A program made the position numbers and the translations under genes. 54,705 nt of DNA from Gaiellasilicea sp031371615 (lineage in GTDB: Bacteria; Actinomycetota; Thermoleophilia; Gaiellales; Gaiellaceae). The stretch covers positions 1 to 54,705 of the forward strand of contig JANMJY010000063.1 of NCBI GenBank assembly GCA_031371615.1. Reading direction: 5' to 3'. The notes below the pieces were generated by a model. It was given only the letters and a program-made list of their open reading frames with translations, did not search any database and was not told where the DNA came from. This document shows positions 7,915 through 16,873 of this stretch, piece by piece (the stretch's first letter is position 1; each line of letters opens with the position of its first letter).

Positions 7915-8652
7915 ATGCCGCACAACTTCGTCGTCGCCGAGGACAACGTCGAAGGACGTCGGGCCGACGGCGACACCGCCGTCGAGAAGGTCGTCATGGG
8001 CCAGCACACCGGCTCGCGGCTGCTGGAGCAGCGCGTCACCCGCTACGGGCCGGGCCGGTCGCTGCCGCGGGGGGAGGCCGACCGGGACGAGCTCCTGTAC
8101 GTCATCTCGGGCTCGGGAACGCTCGAGCTCGACGGCGAGCCCTACGACCTCGAGCCGGACAGCGGGGTCTATGTCCGCGCGGGGGAGACGTACGTCGTCG
8201 ACGCGGCCGGGCCCGGCGAGCTGATGGTCGTCTCGACGACCGTGCCGGTCGAGCAGGCCTATCGGCCGCCGCGCGAGGTGGTCGTCCGCTTCGCCGACCG
8301 CCCGGAGCTGCGCGCCGACGCGAAGCGCACCTTCCGCTACCTCGTCAACCAGGATGCGGGCTGCATGGACGCGACCCAGTTCGTCGGGATCGTCGAGCCG
8401 TGCCGGGCGCCCGACCACAGTCACACCTACGATGAGGTCGGCTACATCGTCGAGGGGAGAGGGTTCGCGCACATCGGCGGCGAATCGATACCCCTCGGCC
8501 CCGGATCGTGCTTCCACCTGCCACCCGAGCAAATCCATTGCATCGAGAACACCGGGCCCGGCGTCATGCGCATCCTCGGCGTGTTCCATCCCTCGGGCGA
8601 TCCTGCTTCACGGGCATACGAGGACAACTCGCAACTCATTCCAGCGTCTTAG
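7915..8652 (+). CDS. Two-domain cupin protein (bicupin)
   Basis: This 245-residue protein has two cupin folds. The first (about 45-110) has the DELLYVISGSGTLELDGE core; the second (about 155-235) has the metal-site pattern HSHTYDEVGYIVEGRG with H-x-H, Glu and a later His in PPEQIHCIENT. The first copy lacks the H-x-H pair, so probably only the second binds metal. The start ATG 7915 has AGAAGG upstream; ATG 7885 is possible. It lies 29 bp before the SBP gene and is likely the first gene of that transport operon. Bicupins often act on amino acid or purine catabolites; the substrate is not predictable. Confidence 0.75.
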   Translation: MPHNFVVAEDNVEGRRADGDTAVEKVVMGQHTGSRLLEQRVTRYGPGRSLPRGEADRDELLYVISGSGTLELDGEPYDLEPDSGVYVRAGETYVVDAAGPGELMVVSTTVPVEQAYRPPREVVVRFADRPELRADAKRTFRYLVNQDAGCMDATQFVGIVEPCRAPDHSHTYDEVGYIVEGRGFAHIGGESIPLGPGSCFHLPPEQIHCIENTGPGVMRILGVFHPSGDPASRAYEDNSQLIPAS

Positions 8653-8681
8653 CACTGTGCAACTCAACAGGAGGGCAACGA

Positions 8682-9830
8682 ATGCACGGGAGTAAGAGGA
8701 AGGGAGCAGCCGCGTTTGCGGTGCTCACCATTGCGTCGCTGGCGATCGTCGCCTCGGCGTTCGCGCGGGCCGACGTGGCCCCAAACGCCGTGGCGGCTCC
8801 GAACGCGAGCTGCACGGGCGCCAAGATCGGCTTCATGGGCCCGATCACGGGTGACGCCGCGTTTATCGGCAAGGAGCAGCTCGGCTTCTCCAAGTACGCG
8901 ATCCGCAAGCTCGCCGGCGGGAAGATCAAGATTGCCGAGGGCGATACCCAGCTCGATCCGGCTCAGGCCTCGACGGTCGGGACGAAGTTCCATGCGGATG
9001 CGAGCATCCTCGCGGTCGTCGGCCCTGCCGGCAGCCAGGAGGTTCTCGCGGTCGCTCCGATCTTCAAGAAGGCGGAACGACTGCCGTTCATCTCCGGATC
9101 CGCGACGAAGACGTCGCTGACCGCCGGTTCGATCCCGAACTTCTTCCGGGTCGTTCCGAACGACAGCATCCAGGCGCCGACGACGGCGAAGTACATCCGC
9201 CAGGTCCTGAAGGCGAAGTCCGTCTTCATCGTCGACGACCAGACGGCGTACTCGAAGCCGCTGGCAAACGGCGTGCAGGCGAACCTGAAGGCCGGCGGCG
9301 TCAAGGTGGCGCGGAACTCGGTCAACCAGAAGGTGACCGACTTCTCGTCGCTCGTGTCCAAGATCGGCGACGACGTCACCGTCGTGTACCTGCCGTGGCA
9401 GATCGCAGCCAACGCGCAGATCTTCGGCCAGCAGATGAAGGAACAGGGCAAGAAGGCCGTCATCTTCGGGTCGGACGGCGTCGACTCCGGCGACTTCCAC
9501 ATCGCGGGCTCGTATATCTCGGCGTTCGCGCCGGACATCCGGGCGATCAAGGGCAACGCGGCGTTCATCAAGGGCTACGGCGCGAAGTTCGTGTCGAACT
9601 TCGGCCCGCCGATGTATGTGGCCACCCAGGCCGCGATCGCTGCGATCACCAAGGCGTGTGCGGACGGCGACGCCACCCGCGCCGAGGTGCAGAAGAACCT
9701 GAAGGCGACGTACATCCCGAAGTCGATTCTGGGAGGCAACTTCCAGTTCACGGCCAAGGGCGACGTCAAGGGCGCGAAGTTCTACATCTTCAAGCTCGGC
9801 GCCGGCGGCAAGAAAACGCTCGTCGGTTAA
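8682..9830 (+). CDS. Substrate-binding protein of a branched-chain amino acid type ABC transporter (LivJ/LivK family)
   Basis: This 382-residue secreted protein has a Sec signal peptide (KRK, then a hydrophobic stretch to about residue 30, with SAFARA near the cleavage site). The mature part opens with KIGFMGPITGDAAFIGKEQLGFSKYA, the type I periplasmic binding fold of Leu/Ile/Val receptors, and contains VGPAGSQE and FISGSATKTSLT ligand-loop segments. The ATG at 8682 has AGGAGG seven bases upstream. A terminator follows directly, suggesting the binding protein is made in excess over the membrane subunits. Ligand: an amino acid or amide, unknown. Confidence 0.9.
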   Translation: MHGSKRKGAAAFAVLTIASLAIVASAFARADVAPNAVAAPNASCTGAKIGFMGPITGDAAFIGKEQLGFSKYAIRKLAGGKIKIAEGDTQLDPAQASTVGTKFHADASILAVVGPAGSQEVLAVAPIFKKAERLPFISGSATKTSLTAGSIPNFFRVVPNDSIQAPTTAKYIRQVLKAKSVFIVDDQTAYSKPLANGVQANLKAGGVKVARNSVNQKVTDFSSLVSKIGDDVTVVYLPWQIAANAQIFGQQMKEQGKKAVIFGSDGVDSGDFHIAGSYISAFAPDIRAIKGNAAFIKGYGAKFVSNFGPPMYVATQAAIAAITKACADGDATRAEVQKNLKATYIPKSILGGNFQFTAKGDVKGAKFYIFKLGAGGKKTLVG

Positions 9831-9847
9831 GACGCTTCACTCGTCAG

Positions 9848-9888
9848 CCGTGCGGTCCGCCCTCGGGGTGGGCCGCACGGTATTTTTT
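9848..9888 (+). terminator. Intrinsic terminator inside the liv-type operon
   Basis: The arms CCGTGCGGTCC and GGGCCGCACGG (11 bp, one T-G pair) flank an 11-nt loop and are followed by TATTTTTT. It stands 18 bp after the binding-protein stop and before the LivH-like gene. Partial read-through would give less permease than binding protein. Confidence 0.88.
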
Positions 9889-9905
9889 GTGGGAAGGTCT
9901 CAGCC

Positions 9906-10829
9906 GTGGACTGGAACTTCTTCGTGCAGCAACTCGTCAACGGGGTGACGCTCGGCAGCGTCTACGCCCTGATCGCGCTCGGCTACACGATGGTCTATGG
10001 GATCCTCAAGCTGCTCAACTTCGCCCACGGCGAGGTCTACATGATGGGTGCGTTCGCGGGCTACGGGGTCCTGACGCTCTTCGGCGGCGCGCTCTCGATC
10101 TCGATCAACGTCGTCCTCCTGATCGCCCTGATGCTCGGCGCCGCGATGCTCGGCTCCGGCCTCCTCGGCGTCGTGATCGAGCGCTTCGCCTACCGGCCGC
10201 TGAGGAACGCGCCGCGAATCGCGCCGCTGATCTCCGCGCTCGGTGTCTCCTTCTTCCTGCAGTCGACGGCGCTCCTGCTCTTCGGGGCCGACTTCCGCAG
10301 CTACGAGACGTACGAGTACATCGACCTCGCGACCGGCATCCACTGGGGGCCGCTGAACATCTCCGTCGTCCGTATCGCCGTGATCCTGACTTCGGTCTTC
10401 CTGATGGTCGCCCTGATGCTGCTCGTCAACAGGACGCGGCTCGGGAAGGCGATGCGCGCCACCGCCTTCGATCGCGAGGCCGCAGCGATGCAGGGGATCG
10501 ACGTCGACCGGGTCATCGTCGCGACCTTCTTCATCGGCTCTGCGCTTGCGGGCGCGGCCGGCGTGATGGTCGGGCTCGTCTTCTACAAGGTCTACCACCT
10601 GATGGGCTTCCTGGCCGGGCTGAAGGGCTTCACCGCCGCGGTCGTCGGCGGGATCGGCTCGATCGGGGGCGCGATGCTCGGCGGCCTCCTGATCGGCCTC
10701 GCCGAGGCCTTCATCACCGGCTACGTGTCCTCGACGTTCGTGGACGTCTTCGTCTTCTCGATCCTGATCGCGCTCCTGCTCGTGCGGCCGAGCGGGCTGC
10801 TCGGCAGGCCGGACATCCAGAAGGTATGA
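9906..10829 (+). CDS. livH: Branched-chain amino acid type ABC transporter permease LivH
   Basis: This 307-residue protein has about eight membrane segments and the hallmark N-terminus QQLVNGVTLGSVYALIALGYTMVYGILKLLNFAHGE. The AAAMQGID(V)D cytoplasmic loop contacts the ATPases in this family, and KGFTAAVVGGIGSIGGA is the typical C-terminal signature. The GTG at 9906 has GGGAAGG upstream. Its stop overlaps the start of livM by four bases. Confidence 0.92.
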   Translation: MDWNFFVQQLVNGVTLGSVYALIALGYTMVYGILKLLNFAHGEVYMMGAFAGYGVLTLFGGALSISINVVLLIALMLGAAMLGSGLLGVVIERFAYRPLRNAPRIAPLISALGVSFFLQSTALLLFGADFRSYETYEYIDLATGIHWGPLNISVVRIAVILTSVFLMVALMLLVNRTRLGKAMRATAFDREAAAMQGIDVDRVIVATFFIGSALAGAAGVMVGLVFYKVYHLMGFLAGLKGFTAAVVGGIGSIGGAMLGGLLIGLAEAFITGYVSSTFVDVFVFSILIALLLVRPSGLLGRPDIQKV

Positions 10830-12283
10830 GCGAAGTCCAGGGAACTCCCGAGGGCCCGAAGATCGGCGTCGACGAGTGGGTCGAGCGCGCCGAGGAGCGG
10901 ACGGGGCTGCGGAGTGGCTGGACGGCGCCGATCGTCGCGCTCGTCGAGCGGATCCCGCCTGTCGGCCTCCTGGCTCTCGCGGTCGGCGCGACCGCGCTCG
11001 TCCCGTTTCTCTCGAGCTCGGACTACGTCGTCCGCGTCGCCGTCAACACCGTCCTCTTTGCTCTGCTCGCGGTCGGGCTGAACGTCGTCGTCGGGTGGGC
11101 GGGTCTGCTCGACCTCGGCTTCGTCGCCTTCTACGGCTTCGGCGCCTATCTCTACGCGATCCTCTCCTCGGACCAGTTCGGCGTCCACTGGCCGACCTTC
11201 TTGACGCTCCCCGTGGTCGTCGTCTCGTCGATCCTGCTCGGGCTCCTGCTCGGGCTTCCCTCGCGGCGGCTGCTCGGCGACTACCTGGCGATCGTGACGC
11301 TCTTCTTCGCGCAGATCTTCGTCGTGCTGGCCACGAACGCCGACCGGATCACCCTCCCCTGGAACGACGGGCCGACCGACATCACCGGCGGCCCGAACGG
11401 GATCACGAGCATCGATCCGATCAGCATCCTCGGCTACGACTTCGGCACGACGCGAAGCTACCTCTGGCTCTCGCTGGGTGTCTTCACGGTCGTCGTGATC
11501 GCGCTCCAGCTGGTGAACCACTCGCGTACCGGGCGAGCCTGGCGCGCCCTGCGCGAGGATCCGCTTGCAGCCGAGGCGATGAGCATGCCGGTCAACCGGC
11601 TGAAGCTGCTCGGGTTCATGTTCGGGGCCGCCACGGCAGGGCTGACCGGGACGCTCTTCGCCGCCGTTCAGCTGGGCGTCTTTCCGGGCAACTTCGAGGT
11701 GCCGCTGCTGATCACCATCTACGCGATGGTCATCCTCGGCGGCGCGGGCAGCATCCCCGGCGTCGTTATCGGCGCAGTCGCGATCAACGTCTCGCTGGAG
11801 CTGCTGCGCGACCCGGCACAGGCCCGCCTGCTCTTCTACCTGGCGATCGGCCTCGGGCTGCTGGCGCTGTTGCGGCCCTGGCAGAAGCTCGTCGCCGTCC
11901 CCGTGGCCACGGTGGTCTTCGGCATCGTCGCCTACCAGCTCGCGGAGTGGTTGCGGCCGGCGTGGGTCTCGGGCTCGATCGGCGGGGGCCGCGGCTCGAG
12001 CCTGCTCGACGGCTGGGTGATTCATCCCGTCAACTCGACGCATCTCGGCAACGCCGGCTTCGTGCTCCTGATCGCCGCGGTGATCGTGCTATCGGAGCTG
12101 CGCGGCGTCTGGCGCACCATCCTGCTGGCGCCGACGCTCTACCTGGCCGCGTTCGTCTGGGAGAACCGGCTCGTCGCGGAGCCGAGCGTGACTCGGATCC
12201 TGCTGCTCGGTGCGCTCCTGATCGTGCTGATGACCTGGCGTCCGCAGGGCTTGCTCGGGACCGCGCGCGTGGAGATCGTGTGA
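10826..12283 (+). CDS. livM: Branched-chain amino acid type ABC transporter permease LivM
   Basis: This 485-residue permease has the LivM hallmarks GLNVVVGWAGLLDLGFVAFYGFGAY and LREDPLAAEAMSMPVNRLKLLGF. It is longer than typical LivM (about 330-420): a 50-residue hydrophilic N-terminus and extra C-terminal membrane segments (about residues 355-475) enlarge it. The ATG at 10826 overlaps the livH stop (ATGA). It would form the heterodimeric channel with LivH. Confidence 0.92.
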   Translation: MSEVQGTPEGPKIGVDEWVERAEERTGLRSGWTAPIVALVERIPPVGLLALAVGATALVPFLSSSDYVVRVAVNTVLFALLAVGLNVVVGWAGLLDLGFVAFYGFGAYLYAILSSDQFGVHWPTFLTLPVVVVSSILLGLLLGLPSRRLLGDYLAIVTLFFAQIFVVLATNADRITLPWNDGPTDITGGPNGITSIDPISILGYDFGTTRSYLWLSLGVFTVVVIALQLVNHSRTGRAWRALREDPLAAEAMSMPVNRLKLLGFMFGAATAGLTGTLFAAVQLGVFPGNFEVPLLITIYAMVILGGAGSIPGVVIGAVAINVSLELLRDPAQARLLFYLAIGLGLLALLRPWQKLVAVPVATVVFGIVAYQLAEWLRPAWVSGSIGGGRGSSLLDGWVIHPVNSTHLGNAGFVLLIAAVIVLSELRGVWRTILLAPTLYLAAFVWENRLVAEPSVTRILLLGALLIVLMTWRPQGLLGTARVEIV

Positions 12284-13068
12284 CCAAGCTCCTCGAGCTC
12301 AAGGGGATCACCAAGGCGTTCGGCGGCCTGCAGGTGATCGACGGCCTCGACCTGCACGTCGACGAGGGCGAGATCGTCAGCGTGATCGGGCCGAACGGCG
12401 CCGGCAAGACGACGCTCTTCAATCTGATCACCGGCGTGTACGAGCCGGACGCCGGAGCGATCCTGCTCGACGGACGCTCGCTCGTCGGCCTGCCGCCGCA
12501 CCAGATCACGCGGCTCGGGGTCGCTCGCACGTTCCAGACGCTGCGGCTGTTTCTGAACATGACGGTGAAGGAGAACGTGATGGCTGCGGCGTACGGCAGG
12601 ACGCGAGCCGGGGTCGTCCGGTCGATCCTGCGGACGCCGGGCATGCGCCGCGAGGAGCGCGAGATCCACGCGCTCGCCGAAGAGAAACTCGCCTTCTTCG
12701 GCCAGCGGCTGATGGGCTACCGCTGGGACCAGCCCGCGTACTCCCTCTCGTACGCGAACAGGCGCAGGCTGGAGATCGCGCGGGCGACCGCGACCGGCGC
12801 CCGGCTCCTCCTGCTCGACGAGCCCGCCGCCGGGATGAACCCGAAGGAGACGCACGAGATCACCGAGTTGATTGCGAAGCTCCGCACCGACGGCGGCTAC
12901 ACGATCCTCGTGATCGAGCACGACATGCACGTCGTCGAGGGGATCTCGGACCGGGTGGTGGCGCTCGACCACGGCATCAAGATCGCGGAGGGAACCTTCG
13001 GCGACGTCGCAACCGACTCGCGCGTCGTCGAGGCCTATCTCGGCACCAAGGCGGCAGCGACAAAGTGA
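12280..13068 (+). CDS. livG: Branched-chain amino acid type ABC transporter ATPase LivG
   Basis: This 262-residue ATPase has Walker A GPNGAGKTT, the LivG-specific GVARTFQTLRLF Q-loop region, Walker B LLLLDEPAAGMNPKE and the switch VIEHDMHVV. The signature loop is YANRRRLEIARA in place of YGxQRRLEIARA. The GTG at 12280 overlaps the livM stop. It pairs with LivF to drive uptake. Confidence 0.92.
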   Translation: MTKLLELKGITKAFGGLQVIDGLDLHVDEGEIVSVIGPNGAGKTTLFNLITGVYEPDAGAILLDGRSLVGLPPHQITRLGVARTFQTLRLFLNMTVKENVMAAAYGRTRAGVVRSILRTPGMRREEREIHALAEEKLAFFGQRLMGYRWDQPAYSLSYANRRRLEIARATATGARLLLLDEPAAGMNPKETHEITELIAKLRTDGGYTILVIEHDMHVVEGISDRVVALDHGIKIAEGTFGDVATDSRVVEAYLGTKAAATK

Positions 13069-13775
13069 GTGCCCTGCTCGAGTTGAAGGCCGTCGACACC
13101 TACTACGGGCCGATTCACATCCTTCAGGGCGTCGACCTCGAGGTCGGCGACGGAGAGCTCGTCTGCCTGCACGGCGGCAACGCGTCGGGGAAGTCGACGA
13201 CGCTGAAGACGATCCTCGGCATCGTCTCGCCGCGCAACGGGTCGGTCAGCTTCGCCGGCGAGGAGATCACTCGCCGTCCGACCGCGCACCGGATTGCCCG
13301 CGGTCTCGCGATCGTGCCGGAGAACCGGCGCGTCTTCGCGCCGATGACCGTGCTCGAGAACCTGGAGATGGGCGCCTACCTGCGGCCGAAGGCCGACCTG
13401 AAGGAGGAGTTCGAGCGCGTCTACGACCTCTTTCCCCTGCTCTACGAGCGGCGCAAGCAGCTCGCGGGGACGATGTCCGGCGGCGAGCAGCAGATGCTCG
13501 CGATGGGCCGGGCGCTGATGTCGAAGCCGAAGCTGCTGTTGATGGACGAGCCCTCGATGGGGCTCGCGCCGATCCTCGTCGAGCGCAGCTTCGAGATCAT
13601 CAAGCAGGTGCACGAGTCCGGCGTCGCGATGCTCGTCGTCGAGCAGAATGCCAACGTCTCCCTCTCGATCGCCGACCGCGGCTACGTGCTCTCCACCGGC
13701 CGCGTCGTGCTCGAAGGCAAGGCGGCCGACCTGCTCCAGAACGAGGACCTCCGCAAGGCCTACCTTGGTCGGTAG
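13065..13775 (+). CDS. livF: Branched-chain amino acid type ABC transporter ATPase LivF
   Basis: This 236-residue protein has the LivF hallmarks YGPIHILQGVDLEV, IVPENRRVFAPMTVLENLEMG, MSGGEQQMLAMGRALM and MDEPSMGLAP. Walker A is GGNASGKST, keeping the G-x4-G-K-S pattern but differing from the usual GANGAGKTT, so ATP binding should be retained. The start overlaps the livG stop, and the 3' end overlaps the aminotransferase gene by 11 bases. Confidence 0.92.
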   Translation: MSALLELKAVDTYYGPIHILQGVDLEVGDGELVCLHGGNASGKSTTLKTILGIVSPRNGSVSFAGEEITRRPTAHRIARGLAIVPENRRVFAPMTVLENLEMGAYLRPKADLKEEFERVYDLFPLLYERRKQLAGTMSGGEQQMLAMGRALMSKPKLLLMDEPSMGLAPILVERSFEIIKQVHESGVAMLVVEQNANVSLSIADRGYVLSTGRVVLEGKAADLLQNEDLRKAYLGR

Positions 13776-14871
13776 CGCGATTCGGGACCGGTTCCCGGTC
13801 TTCCGCGACAAGGTCTACGTCAACTCCTGCTCCCAGGGTGCGCTGTCGGACGTGGTGCGCGCCGCCTACGAGGAGTACCTCGACGGCTGGGACGCGAACG
13901 GGGCCGAGTGGGAGCATTGGGTCGAGCGCTCCGAGGCGGCGCGGGCCGCGTTCGCGGGGCTGCTCGGGGCCGCGCCCGACGACGTCGCGATCCAGACGTC
14001 GGTCTCGGCGGCGGTGAGCGGTCTCGTCAGCGCGCTGCAGTTCAGGGGCGAGCGCAACCGGATCGTCATCTCCGAGAACGAGTTCCCGACGATCGGGCAG
14101 ATCGCCCACGCGCAGGAGCTCCGCGGCGCGGAGGTCGTCCAGGTCGAGCCGGAGCCCGAGGCGTACGCGTCGGCGATCGACGAGCGAACCGCGCTCGTCG
14201 CCTCGACTCTCGTCTCCTACCGGACGGGGGCGGTGCATGACGTGGAGGCGATCTACGGGCTCGCGCGCGAGCACGGCGCGCTGATGCTCGTCGATGGCTA
14301 TCAGGGGATCGGCGCGATTCCGGTCGACGCGGCGAGGGCGGGCGACGTCGTCGTCGGCGGCACCGTCAAGTACCTGCTCGCCTCGGCGGGGCTTGCGTTC
14401 ATGGCGCTGCGACCCGGGCTCGTCGAGGAGTTGGTGCCCGTGCAGACGGGCTGGTTCGCGGACGAGAACGTCTTCGACATGCAGATCGAGCGCTACCGGC
14501 CGCACCGAAGCGCGCGTCGCTTCGACGCGGGCACGCCCCCGGTGCCGAACATCTACGCGGGCGTCGCGGGTGTTGGGCTGATCGCCGAGGCGGGCGTGCC
14601 CACGATCCAGGCCCACGTGCGCGGCCTTGTCGAGCGGCTCCTCGCCGGGCTCGACGAGCTCGGTGGCCAGGTCGCGGCCGCACCGCACGGCCCGCTCGTC
14701 TGCATCCGCTCCACCGACGCGCCCGCGCTCGTGGCCGCACTCGGCGGGGACGACATCGTCGCGTCCGAGCGCGACTCCAACCTGCGCGTCTCGCTCCACC
14801 TCTACAACACCGACGAGGACGTCGACGCCGTCCTTGCGGCGCTGGCACGCCACCGCGCGCTGCTCGCTTAG
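13765..14871 (+). CDS. Class V aminotransferase (cysteine desulfurase / epimerase-like PLP enzyme)
   Basis: This 368-residue fold-type I PLP enzyme has VDGYQGIGAIPVD, carrying the cofactor-contacting Asp, and GGTVKYLLASAGLAFM, carrying the Schiff-base Lys. QTSVSAAVSGL is the phosphate-binding helix. The best start is TTG 13765, overlapping livF, because the protein already reads RDRFPVFRDKVYVNSC (typical N-terminus) from there. As last gene of the transport operon it may process the imported amino compound. Family members include desulfurases, kynureninases and epimerases, so the reaction is open. Confidence 0.85.
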   Translation: MVGSAIRDRFPVFRDKVYVNSCSQGALSDVVRAAYEEYLDGWDANGAEWEHWVERSEAARAAFAGLLGAAPDDVAIQTSVSAAVSGLVSALQFRGERNRIVISENEFPTIGQIAHAQELRGAEVVQVEPEPEAYASAIDERTALVASTLVSYRTGAVHDVEAIYGLAREHGALMLVDGYQGIGAIPVDAARAGDVVVGGTVKYLLASAGLAFMALRPGLVEELVPVQTGWFADENVFDMQIERYRPHRSARRFDAGTPPVPNIYAGVAGVGLIAEAGVPTIQAHVRGLVERLLAGLDELGGQVAAAPHGPLVCIRSTDAPALVAALGGDDIVASERDSNLRVSLHLYNTDEDVDAVLAALARHRALLA

Positions 14872-15461
14872 CTCTCCGCCGCCGGATCGTCGAAGGGGAG
14901 CACGTCGGACGACCAGTCGCGCCGCTTCCAGTCCGGCACCGGCGGCTCCTTGCCTGGCTTCGGCACGAAGCGGGAGCGCTCGACGAGCGCCAGCCGGTGG
15001 ATGTAGCGCGGGCAGTTCGGGAAGACCTCGGTCGCCCGGACGCGGACGACGCACTGGGCGCCGACGTACTCAGCAAGCAAAGGATCCGCTTCGTCGATCG
15101 AGGCGACGCCATTCAGGCGCAGGCGTGTCTGGCCGTCGAAGTCGATGAAGAGCAGGCCGACGTGGGGGTTCGCGACGACGTTGCCGAGCGAGAGGAACAT
15201 GCCGTTCCCGTTGTAGCTCGGGAAAGCGAGCGTCTGTTCGTCGAGGACGCGCACGAAGCCCGGGTCACCGCCCTTGTAGGAGCACTGGGGCATGCCGTCC
15301 GCATCCGCAGTAGCAAGGAAGAACATGTCGCGCGCCTCGATGAACGCGCGGTCCTCCTTGTCGATCGCAGCGTGGACGAGCCGCTCCTCGATGCGGTCGG
15401 CGAGACGGCGCGCGTCGAAGCGGTCCTGGAAGCTCCGGCTGCCGTCGTGATAGAAGCTCAC
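14868..15461 (-). CDS. Pyridoxamine 5'-phosphate oxidase family protein
   Basis: This 197-residue protein has the split-barrel flavin-binding fold. DMFFLATADADGMPQCSYKGG is the first strand pair, LGNVVANPHVGLLFIDFDG and TRLRLNG follow, and FPNCPRYIHR is the C-terminal signature of this subgroup. Members bind FMN or F420 and reduce small molecules or act as sensors; the substrate is not known. I chose GTG 15461 (MSFYHDGSRSFQDRFDARRLADR) because related proteins start in this way. The start lies only nine bases from that of the divergent SGNH hydrolase; the stop overlaps the aminotransferase stop by four bases. Confidence 0.85.
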   Translation of the reverse strand: MSFYHDGSRSFQDRFDARRLADRIEERLVHAAIDKEDRAFIEARDMFFLATADADGMPQCSYKGGDPGFVRVLDEQTLAFPSYNGNGMFLSLGNVVANPHVGLLFIDFDGQTRLRLNGVASIDEADPLLAEYVGAQCVVRVRATEVFPNCPRYIHRLALVERSRFVPKPGKEPPVPDWKRRDWSSDVLPFDDPAAES

Positions 15462-15470
15462 GCCGAGATC

Positions 15471-16022
15471 ATGCGCCCGAACGGACCGGAAATCCACGTC
15501 GTCGCGCTCGGCGACTCGATCACGGCCGGCTCGCCGTGGGACGACGACCCCGCGATCGGCTGGCCGGCCGCTGCGGCGGAGGCAGACCCGCGCCTGCGGT
15601 TTACGGTGCGCGCGGCGTACGGGAAGCGGACGGACGAGATCGCGGCGTGGCTCGATGAGGCGGCGTCCGGCGCCGAGGCGCTCGTCGTGCAGGGCGGCAT
15701 CAACGACATCGCGCAGGGACGGCCGGTCGGCGACGCGGCGGCGAATCTCCGCGAGCTGATCCGCCGGGGGCAGGAGCTCGGACTGCGCGTCGCCGTCGCC
15801 GACGTCCTGCCGTGGAACAACGGCTGGCCCGCCGCGGAGGCTGCGATCCGCGAATTGAACGCGTTGATCGCGGGGATGGGCGTGCCGGTGCTGCCCTTCC
15901 ACGAGACCCTGGAGGACGCGGAGCGGCCGGGTCGGATGCGCGAGGAGTGGACGATCGAGGGCGATCATCCAGCCATCGAGGGCTACCGGCGGCTGGGCGA
16001 GCTAGCCTTCCGCCTTCCATGA
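15471..16022 (+). CDS. SGNH/GDSL hydrolase
   Basis: This 183-residue SGNH-fold esterase has block I ALGDSITAG (nucleophile Ser), block III VQGGINDI (Gly and Asn of the oxyanion hole) and block V DHPAIEGYRRLG (catalytic Asp-x-x-His pattern, here EGDHPAIEGY). No signal peptide, so it is probably cytoplasmic. The substrate could be an acyl ester, acetyl sugar or lysophospholipid. ATG 15471 is likely; GTG 15447 in frame is possible but would overlap the divergent gene. Its stop overlaps the start of the amidinohydrolase. Confidence 0.85.
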   Translation: MRPNGPEIHVVALGDSITAGSPWDDDPAIGWPAAAAEADPRLRFTVRAAYGKRTDEIAAWLDEAASGAEALVVQGGINDIAQGRPVGDAAANLRELIRRGQELGLRVAVADVLPWNNGWPAAEAAIRELNALIAGMGVPVLPFHETLEDAERPGRMREEWTIEGDHPAIEGYRRLGELAFRLP

Positions 16023-16873
16023 CTCTCGAATATGGCGCCCGCTCGATGACCCAGCCGCTCCGGCGCGTGCTCGTGCGCCCGCCCCAGGCGGCCGATGCCG
16101 CACGCTGGCGCGAGTATGGGTGGCGCGCCGAGCCCGACCTCGCCGCCGCCGTCGCCGAGCACGAGGCCCTGCGTGAGATCCTCGCGGGTGCGGGCGCCGA
16201 GGTGATCGTGTCGGAGGGTGAGAGAGGGAACCCGGACGCGATCTACGCTTACGACCCGGTCCTCGTCGGCGAGCGCGGCGCCTTGCTGCTCCGTCCGGGC
16301 AAGGACGAGCGGCTGGGCGAGCCGGCTGCGCTGGAAGACGATCTCGCCGGGGCGGGTATCCCGATCGCCGGCCGCATCGAGGCGCCCGGCACGATCGACG
16401 GCGGCGACACGCTCTGGCTCGATCGCGACACCCTGCTCGTCGGCCGCGGCTACCGCACGAACGCCGCCGGCGTGGAGCAGTTGGCAGCCGCCTTCCCGGA
16501 CGCCGAGGTGCTTTCCTACGACCTACCGCACTGGAACGGCCGCGCGGAAGTGATGCATCTGATGAGCCTGATCTCGCCACTGGACGACGACCTCGCGCTC
16601 GTCTATCCGCGCCTTGCGCCCGTTCGCCTGATCGAGCTCCTGCACGAGCGCGGGATCGAGCTCGTCGAGGTACCGGACGAGGAGTTCGAGACGATGGGAC
16701 CGAACGTGCTCGCCCTCGGCCCGCGTCACGCGCTCGCGCTCGAGGGGAACGACGAGACCCGCCGCCGCATGGAGGCCGCAGGTGTCGAGGTGCTCACCTA
16801 CCGCGGCGACGAGATCTCGCGGAAAGGGGACGGCGGCCCGACCTGCTTGACGCGGCCGCTGCTGCGCAGATGA
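16019..16873 (+). CDS. DDAH-like amidinohydrolase (arginine deiminase superfamily)
   Basis: This 284-residue protein has the superfamily's beta/alpha-propeller segments. PDAIYAYDPVLVGERGALLLRPGK is the first Asp-containing block, GTIDGGDTLWLDRDTLLVGRGYRTN is the G-x-x-E/D-G-G-D block, VMHLMSLIS carries the catalytic His and GGPTCLTRPL the nucleophilic Cys. Dimethylarginine dimethylaminohydrolases make citrulline and dimethylamine; other members hydrolyse arginine or related guanidines. The ATG overlaps the SGNH stop, and the stop overlaps the ankyrin gene start, so the three form one operon. Confidence 0.85.
   Translation: MTLEYGARSMTQPLRRVLVRPPQAADAARWREYGWRAEPDLAAAVAEHEALREILAGAGAEVIVSEGERGNPDAIYAYDPVLVGERGALLLRPGKDERLGEPAALEDDLAGAGIPIAGRIEAPGTIDGGDTLWLDRDTLLVGRGYRTNAAGVEQLAAAFPDAEVLSYDLPHWNGRAEVMHLMSLISPLDDDLALVYPRLAPVRLIELLHERGIELVEVPDEEFETMGPNVLALGPRHALALEGNDETRRRMEAAGVEVLTYRGDEISRKGDGGPTCLTRPLLRR

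Noticed and set aside
10721..12043. Long minus-strand frame opposite livM
   Set aside because: Arg/Asp/Gly-rich shadow of livM with no recognisable domain, lying entirely under a well-supported gene.
9395..12283. A 962-codon plus-strand frame across livH and livM
   Set aside because: The first half is an out-of-frame reading of the binding-protein and livH genes; the real livM starts at ATG 10826.
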